Source of the DNA: Takakia lepidozioides
Lineage: Eukaryota > Streptophyta > Takakiopsida > Takakiales > Takakiaceae
Length of the DNA: 64,000 nt
Direction: 5' to 3'
NCBI GenBank assembly: GCA_030704615.1
Contig: CM060732.1
Coordinates: forward strand, 73,389,053-73,453,052
Position 1 is the stretch's first letter, and every line of letters starts with the position of its first letter. The position numbers and the translations under genes are program-made. Below, in pieces: positions 57,201-64,000 of the stretch. The notes below the pieces were generated by a model that saw nothing but the letters and a program-made list of their open reading frames with translations, was not told the DNA's origin and searched no databases.

Positions 57201-60119
57201 AAACCTCCAGGCTTGTGTCATTATGTTTCTAGCGTATGTCTTTCTATTTCTCATTATGACTCTAAGCTTTCAAGCTTTCTTTGCAGTTGTCTTACTCCAG
57301 ATTGTTGAACGGACTAGCATTGTCTGTGAGATCATCTATCTCTCTCTGCAACCAACACCCCACCTGCCCTGAAAAATACTAAGAAAGATCCCTCTCTGTA
57401 AGGACAAGCTCACTATTACCATCAAGAGCACCATCATATTGGTTTTTAACAAGTTATGTTGGGAGTTGTTTGTTTCAGGACTGGGTAGGGCAGAGGAAGA
57501 CAAGCATAGGGTGGCAGTTATGGTGGAACTGGGAAGTGGATGAAGACCACTATCCGAATTGGGAAAAACTGGTTCGTGATTTACGTTCACATGGCATTCA
57601 GACTATGACTTATTGCAATCCTTTCATCGCTCCTGTAAGTGTCAAGTCCTTCCTTCACCTTGCTAGTACATCTGGACTCCTCTTCTATGCAATGTTGAGC
57701 TTCATTGGTTGTGTGTCCTGTACTTGCAGGTGCTGTCCCACGGTAACAGAAATCATACACTTTGAAAGAGAAATAACCCCTTTACAGGCCAGACCATCTT
57801 GACATTGTGGTTGCTGCTAATCGAAGCTTATGAAATCACTCACAGTATCTCGTTTTGAGGGTTACTGTCAATATGCACTTATCAGTCTAATCTGGATGCC
57901 GTTACAGTCCCATAAGAGGTTGCATTTAAATGCAGGGGCCTTTGCCAGGACAGAGATTTGCACTGGACTGAGTTTTGGTTTTGGTTGACAGACAGATGAG
58001 AAACCCAATTCAAGAAGGAATTTGTTTGATGAGGCCAAAAATGGAAGTTTTCTGATTGGAGATAATTTTGGAGCTCCATATATGATTCCCAACACTAGCT
58101 TTGATGCTGCCATGGTGGACCTGACCAACCCTGCAGCCCGTAAATGGCTCAAACATATCATGCACAACATGGTTCAGACTGGTGTCCGTGGTTGGATGGC
58201 TGACTTTGGAGAGTCCTTGCCTTTTGACTCCTTGCTCTTCTCAGGTAGGGTGCCTCTCTAGCAGTAACCTTGTAAGTCAGACCAAGTCGAACAAGCATAA
58301 TTGCATGTTTGTTACTGTGCAAATTCACCCCTTGGCCAATGTATATCTTCTTGTGTATATCTTTCAGAAAGTGGTTGTCTGAACCATCTGCGACAATGTC
58401 ACTAAATTTTTTGTCCTTCTGCTGTGCAACATTGAACTCCTTTACCACTTTTCATCAACAATCCGATTTTCATATGTAGGTATCCATCACCTGATCATGC
58501 ATTATCCTGCAGGTGAAGACCCTGCCACGGCTCACAACAAGTACCCTGAGATGTGGGCAGAGCTAAACAGAGAGTTTGTAGAAGAGTGGGAGAAGGAGCA
58601 AGAAGAGCTGAGGAAAAGTAAGCTAACATCAATACATTGCAAGTTGGAAGAAAGCCAATCTCAAGGAGATGAGAAAGATGAGGACAAGCTAGTTTTCTTC
58701 ATGCGGGCTGGATACAGGGGAAGCCCACGTTACAGCACATTATTTTGGGCAGGTGACCAGATGGTGAGCTGGCAACGGCATGATGGAATAAAGAGTGCTG
58801 TGACGGGGTTGCTGACTAGTGGTCTTAGTGGCTATTCTTTCAATCACAGTGATATTGGTGGCTACTGCACTGTCAATTTGCCCTTCTTCAAATACCGTCG
58901 GAGTGAGGAGCTTCTGATGAGATGGATGGAGCTGAATGCTTTTTCAACCATATTTAGAACTCACGAGGTGACTTTTTCCACTACAAACAAACAGCAAATC
59001 AAGTTGTAGATGGCCATGTCGAGAGATAAGATGTTGTTTGTTGTAGCCTTGTAGCAAGCTACGGTACTGCCCCCTGTCTGGGTTGGCCACCATGCATAAG
59101 TAGTCCAAAGCTAGTAGACCTGTACTACTTTTGTGTAGATGGTGACTTTTGCTGTTTGCTGCAGGCTACTTTATATTTGGTATGTCTTTCATCCTCAGAG
59201 TGTAGTCATAGTTTGTCTACTTGGCAAGTGAGGCATGCTGTGGGTACATTAGGAAGCATGGCATGTACAGTGCCACCTTGGAATGTGTACACGTCCACGA
59301 TTGTCCGTTCTTCAATGCTAGGTCCCATAGACGAATGAATTTCTTGGTGGTATGGTTACAGTTTACACTAATCTCATATATATGTTGGTACGCTGCACAA
59401 ACTTTTGGAGCAGGGAAATGTGCCAGCCGCCAACTCACAGTTCTACTCAAATGAGAGAACCTTAATGCACTTCGCTCGATGTGCAAAGATGTACAAAGCT
59501 TGGGAGTTTTACCGTCGCCAGCTCGTCAAGGTAATTATGCTTTCACTTTATGACAGTTCAATAGAGAACAGTATTGTATCAAAGGGACTCTTCCTGGAGG
59601 AAGACATTGATGCAGACTTCACAGATCTTACAATTTGCAGTTCAAGTGAAAGGGTTGCGAGAGCTGGGCTTGAGTTTTGCTTAGCAGAAGAGAGTCATTT
59701 TGATGCTCACTGGTGCTCTGTATGGACTCATGGGTAAACTGCAGGAGGCAGCAAAAACGGGGATGCCAGTAGTGAGGCATCTGTTTTTGCACTATGCAAA
59801 TGACAAGCAGGTGCAAGGCATCACATACCAGCAATTCCTGGTTGGATGTGAGATACTCGTGGTCCCTGTACTCAATAAAGGGCACTCAAGGGTGCAAGCT
59901 TACTTCCCTTCTGGGGACACATGGGAGCATGTATGGACAGGGATTACTTATAGAGCGGCAACCCCAGCTGGTCACAGAGCCTGGATCCAGTCCCCACTTG
60001 GATACCCAGCTATGTTTGTCAAGAAAGGCTCCCTGATTGGGGCAGAATTCATAACAAATCTAGTGCATGAGGGAGTTCTAAAAAGAAAGTTTAATTCCAC
60101 AGTGTTGCAGAAGCTGTAA
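54272..60119 (+). CDS. sulfoquinovosidase-like (YihQ-type) GH31 glycoside hydrolase, eight exons
   Basis: Exons: 54272-55719, 56357-56489, 56860-57075, 57479-57634, 57992-58244, 58513-58967, 59414-59530, 59745-60119. Every junction is GT-AG and in frame, giving 1050 residues. Domains: an N-terminal beta-sandwich (about 20-130), a Cys-rich insert (about 130-200, with NGCNCCCK), FYGFGEQFSYFDMKGRRVP (near 440) and QGLGRGDQP (about 464-472), then the GH31 barrel. The nucleophile is D722 (GWMADFGE) and the acid/base D817 (WAGDQ). Relative to E. coli YihQ (678 aa), which cleaves sulfoquinovosyl glycosides from sulfolipid breakdown, the fingerprint QQRWY becomes QQ-Q-WY: Gln in VGMQGG, Q599 in QDW, Q612 in place of the sulfonate-binding Arg301, W615, and Y853 in DIGGY. 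Substrate may therefore differ from sulfoquinovose. There is no signal peptide. An AATAAA lies at 60,354. Introns 1 and 7 are longest or carry LINE remnants. Confidence 0.93.
59020..59060 (-). repeat. LINE 3'-end remnant in intron 7 of the sulfoquinovosidase-like gene
   Basis: GATAAGATGTTGTTTGTTGTAGCC is close to the complement of the LINE 3' terminus (CATAAGACGTTGTTCGCCGCAGCC at 33,167). Sequence beyond the tail does not match. Confidence 0.5.
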
Positions 60120-61669
60120 TATTCCCTCTCCATTGGTGCATGGAGACAGAAAACGCACACATTGTGTGTTTGGTAGCTAACCATGCCATTTGTTCAGTAT
60201 CTGTGTGCATGGCTTGCATGTGATGGTTGGCTGCATCTCATGCTGTGTCATTCTCAGTATGAGTTGATTCTTGTAGATTGAAGACCTTGTACAATCTGGA
60301 CTTGATTTGAGAGTAGAGCAAGATGAATTCATTACATTTGTAAATATTGTTGGAATAAACCGTATAGGGCCCACCTCAAATTGGGGGAATGGGCGAAGCT
60401 TTCTGTCTTTCTATGTGTGGAGTGAGTACATGCAACCTCTATGCATCTACTGATGTTAGATAGGATTGTACTAAAACCCTATTAAGTATGTTCCATTGCA
60501 ACTTTTAACCCTTCAAATTGATTCCATTCAAGTCCTCTGGAAGGAGCAAGAAATCATGGAGCTGAAAACTATTATGCATTGACCTCTAACTATTCTATTG
60601 CCTTCAGATGTCTTCCCTAGGCTTTAGACACCTATGTTCCCTATCTCCATTTGAGTGGTTTTACAGTTCAAACAAGGGAAAGGACGAGCTAATGATAGTG
60701 TGGTTGGACACCTTTATCTTTCTAGACATAGATTTGGTTCGTGTATTTAGCCTAGTCTTTCTCTCACTTCCTCCCTATGTGCCTGTGCTTGCGTTAGTGC
60801 ATTGTGTATGCCTATCATTTAGACTCATGAGAGGACTTGATTGAATCTACTAAATCTGACCTCCACCCTCTATACTGCGAGTAGTACATTTGTAAGCCTT
60901 TCATTGAGACTCCATGAGGGGACTTGAAGAGGTGGTCGACAATCTAATTCGGCTGTTGGTAAGTGCTCCTACTTTCTTGTTGGTAGTCAATAACTAGTGT
61001 GGCCTGCCATTGAGTATTATGCCACACCATAGGTCCAAAAAAGCTTATGAAACCACCTTGATGTACCCCTTCTTTTCAACGGTACTAAGAACCGGGATGG
61101 AGGCCTTGCTATTTTTTGTCAATTTTCAATGACAAAAATATTTGAAGAAATATTCTCTCCTTATGATGTAGTGCCCCTGTTTTCCTCAGTCTGGTTTTAG
61201 GTCACACTCTCTCTCCTTGTCCTTCTCAATTCATTTCTTCTCTGCTTCTTTTAGAACTTATGGTTAGGAGTATAAAAAATATTTGAAATTTAATATCACC
61301 GTATGTCCAAAAATTATGCATGGGTGTCATCTATGTTAAGCTCTTGGTTTCACCTTCCCAACCTAACCCTTTTCTGCCCAATCTAAACTAGATGAAGAAT
61401 TTTTGGTCTGAAGATTATAGCAATTGAATGAGGATTCTTTACTAGACTGCATGCTTTTTTGTTTTTATATTCTTTGTCTTTCAGGTTATGAGTTCCCAAA
61501 AACTGGTGCTGCTACATAACGATTGCAAGCAACTCTCAAATGAGGACAAGATGGGATGGGCAACACTGCCCAAATTACACATCTGGGCTCAAACACAAAC
61601 TTCCTTGGGAGAGCCATGAAATGGAGATGATTTCCTTGTTGTAACGGCCCGCTTGCTTATTTCCATGTA
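60120..61669. other. 3' flank of the sulfoquinovosidase-like gene, no further gene seen
   Basis: The first ~250 bases are probably 3' untranslated sequence (AATAAA at 60,354-60,359). A 78-codon plus frame at 60,608-60,844 has no recognisable motif and could be chance. Confidence 0.4.
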
Positions 61670-61720
61670 TTTTATAATGTACTCATAAGATGTTTGTTGT
61701 AGCCTTGTGGCCACCAGTGT
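61670..61720 (-). repeat. LINE 3'-end remnant
   Basis: ATGTACTCATAAGATG followed by TTTGTTGTAGCCTTGTGGCC is the complement of the LINE 3' terminus seen in copies 1 and 3, with a few changes. It is the best preserved of the three tail-only remnants. Confidence 0.6.
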
Positions 61721-62264
61721 ATTTTAGAGCGACTTTATGAGCTTAAAATACCCCTTCAGTGGTCAGAGAGTGGAACCTAGGCCTTTGGGTGAGAGCATCA
61801 TTGATTCCACGGTGAGAAGCTAGAGAAGGTAGAACACACTCTTGTTCGACAAATATTAGGTTTTAGCACAGCCACTCTGTCTGTTACCGTGCACCCCATA
61901 AATGCTTCAACCAAGGCCTTATTTGATCAAACCCTTAAACAATGTTATTTGCCATAGAGGTCACGGTGTAAACAAGCATTCTGATTCCTTCAACTTTGAA
62001 ACAATATAACTTTGTGTATACATGAAATGGTCCGACCGGAGACTTTCTACATCAAAGCCTTTGTGGCACTAGGTTTGCATTTAGTGAGCATATCAGTTTG
62101 AGCTATGATTGGCCCATCATGTGGCAGATTTGGAATTTCAAGTGCTTTTGGTCGTTGGAAATTCCCAAAAATAGCTTGAAAGTGGGATTTCCCGGAACAA
62201 CGACTGGAGCCTCGACGGGGGATACATTGATATATTAGTACTCAATAAATTCAGGTAAAAGAAT
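61721..62264. other. no gene seen
   Basis: Short frames only; nothing recognisable between the LINE tail and the minisatellite. Confidence 0.4.
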
Positions 62265-62845
62265 AAATGGGGCCTTGACATGGGAGACGTACTTGGGCCT
62301 CTACATGGAAATGCACTTGGATACATGAATAGAAGATTGCATTTGGGCTTAGATGGGCCTCGACATAGAAGACGCACTTGGATACATAGGAAATTACACT
62401 TGGTCTTAGGTTTCAATTCTTCACACATGGGCCAACGGCATAGGCTACACTAGAGGTCGCACTTGGGCCTCGACATAGGAGACGCACTTGGATACATAGG
62501 AAATTGCACTTGGTCTTAGGTTTCAATGCTTCACACATGGGCCAATGGCATAGGCTACACTAGAGGTCGCACTTGGGCCTTGACATAGGAGACGCACTGG
62601 GATACATAGAAGATCTTACACTTGGGCCAATGGCACAGGCTACCCTAGAGGTCGCATTTGGGCATGAACATAGGAGACGCACTTGGATACGTAGGGGATT
62701 GCATGTGGATTTAGATGACACTCGACACTTGGGCCAACGGCACAGGCTACCTTGGAGGTCATACCTAGGCCTAGACATAGGAGACGCACTTGAATGCATA
62801 GGAGATTGCACTTGGGCCAACGGCATAGACTACCTTAGTATCAAT
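62265..62845. repeat. minisatellite, units of about 84-110 bp
   Basis: CGACATAGGAGACGCACTTG or a close variant occurs at about 62,361, 62,471, 62,581, 62,665 and 62,772, with a weaker copy near 62,276. GGGCCAACGGCATAGGCTAC and AGAGGTCGCACTTGGGCC lie between. The two 110-bp units at 62,361 and 62,471 are nearly identical; later units are shortened. Frames through the array only reflect the repeat. Confidence 0.88.
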
Positions 62846-64000
62846 AAATTAAGCAAGGTAATTTGTTTGTGTATGTTTTGTTTGTCACGTTGAGATCTCC
62901 CAAACCACAAGGCCTCTCTGCCCAAGTTCTTAATACCATTTGAAAAGCCCTCGACGAGTAGGCTGTTTCAGGATGATGTATTCAATGGCTCCTGAGCCTC
63001 ATTTTCATTAAAGTTTTTTTCTACAACATCTATAAGACAAGGATCGCCCACCACCTTGACAGCCAAGACATCCAGAGTTTACTTCAACATTTTCTTTGAA
63101 AATGAATTGTTTGTATGATTTGTACAAACCGGGTTGGTCATGAGATATCATGATTGATATGCAGACAAGTTATACCAAGAAATATAGCAATTGGACGTTG
63201 ATTTTCCCAGTGGTGAATGATATCTATTTCGTGGTGTATTTTCTCAAAACTCAAAATCTAGCAGATGGGCAGCGACCCAAGAAAGAGTCAGACTCATTCA
63301 TACTCTTCATTTCAGTGGTGGACAGTGGACAAACTGAAACAACACTAGACTCTCCCATAGGCCTAAACATTAATTTCATATGTGTTTTGTAATCAATCGT
63401 TGGGATGTGCTAATTTAACAGTGAGGTTCTCTCATATCAAATGTTACGTGTGAAAGATTGGGCTGGGCTTACACCGGCTGCCTCAAACATGGGGGTAGTG
63501 AACAATTTCCACTTCACATATTACATATTACAAAGATATTGCAGCACCATTATAGTTGCATCAAAAGGGAGGGAAGGCTGATTACAATTTCCTTGCCAAT
63601 GGCTTGTGGTCGTATATCCATGCCGAGTTTTGATATGGAGAGAAGGTTTCTCTCTTTTTGCTTCTTTTATGAAAAAATCCATTTTTGTTGATAAGATCTT
63701 TTTATATTGAACTGATAATTTCTTCAACAAAGTTGCTAGTTTGGTTGTGTTATACTTTTTATAACTTCTTAGAAAAGCTAAATTGATGTGCAAAAGATAA
63801 GAGAAAAGCACTTTGAGACTGCATATAAGGATGAGATTTCTTTTATATTTCGCACTTCATATTTGACCTTACTCCCTTCCTCATAATCTTTGTTGCTCAA
63901 TGGTTTTGCGATTTCTCTCTTTCTCTTAGATCTTCCTCGTGGTCTTGTTTCTCAAAAGTTTTGATATCAAGATGCACTTATCAAGTTTGGGGTGCGTAGT
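62846..64000. other. right end of window, no gene seen
   Basis: AT-rich, with only short frames lacking motifs. Confidence 0.45.

Noticed and set aside
62573-62893. 106-codon frame over the 62.5-62.9 kb region
   Set aside because: The peptide simply repeats with the minisatellite units.

Overview
The window reads as land-plant nuclear DNA. Genes are split by short GT-AG introns, the host proteins are plant-type (a PhoD-like phosphatase, a calmodulin-like EF-hand protein, HGL1-type and sulfoquinovosidase-like GH31 enzymes), and the repeats are plant Ty3/gypsy, Harbinger and LINE elements plus PPR-DYW fragments. The style of the PPR-DYW copies, the sulfoquinovosidase-like GH31 and a PHD-finger Ty3/gypsy element suggest a fern or another seed-free vascular plant. 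That last step is inference; the sequence itself shows only a repeat-rich land-plant genome.

Layout. 1-2.4 kb: 3' part of a PhoD-like phosphatase gene (+). 4.0-4.5 kb: an intronless calmodulin-like gene (+). 5.4-6.0 kb: dense hairpins. 9.9-28.3 kb: a nest of mobile elements. A Ty3/gypsy element (minus strand) with a C-terminal PHD finger is cut in two (RT/RNaseH/integrase at 18.9-21.4 kb, integrase tail and PHD at 9.9-10.5 kb). Between the halves lie two internally deleted LINE copies and a DNA transposon encoding a ~1470-codon transposase-like protein broken only by two TGA codons. Next to it is a second DNA element (21,992-27,713) with perfect 16-bp terminal inverted repeats and an 8-bp target duplication. 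It has no transposase, shares ~300 bp of its right end with the transposase element, and carries broken copies of OSB-like (organellar ssDNA-binding) and PPR-DYW sequence. 28.0-28.9 kb: an LTR and a duplicated AT-rich block.

31.0-41.9 kb holds a complete 22-exon minus-strand gene for an HGL1-type GH31 alpha-glucosidase (994 aa predicted), with a 5'-truncated LINE in intron 18 flanked by a 14-bp target duplication. 46.3-47.5 kb: a three-exon minus-strand gene for an unrecognised 301-aa protein with a transit-peptide-like N-terminus. 47.6-50.7 kb: a decayed PIF/Harbinger element ending in a 4 x 107-bp tandem array, inserted about 115 bp upstream of that gene. 54.3-60.1 kb: an eight-exon plus-strand gene for a 1050-aa sulfoquinovosidase-like GH31 protein in which the sulfonate-binding arginine position reads glutamine. 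62.3-62.8 kb: a minisatellite.

The host genes do not form one pathway. The two GH31 genes belong to different subfamilies and point away from each other. Exon models were built by hand from reading frame, family alignment from memory and splice sites; frame was checked across every junction of the four spliced genes.
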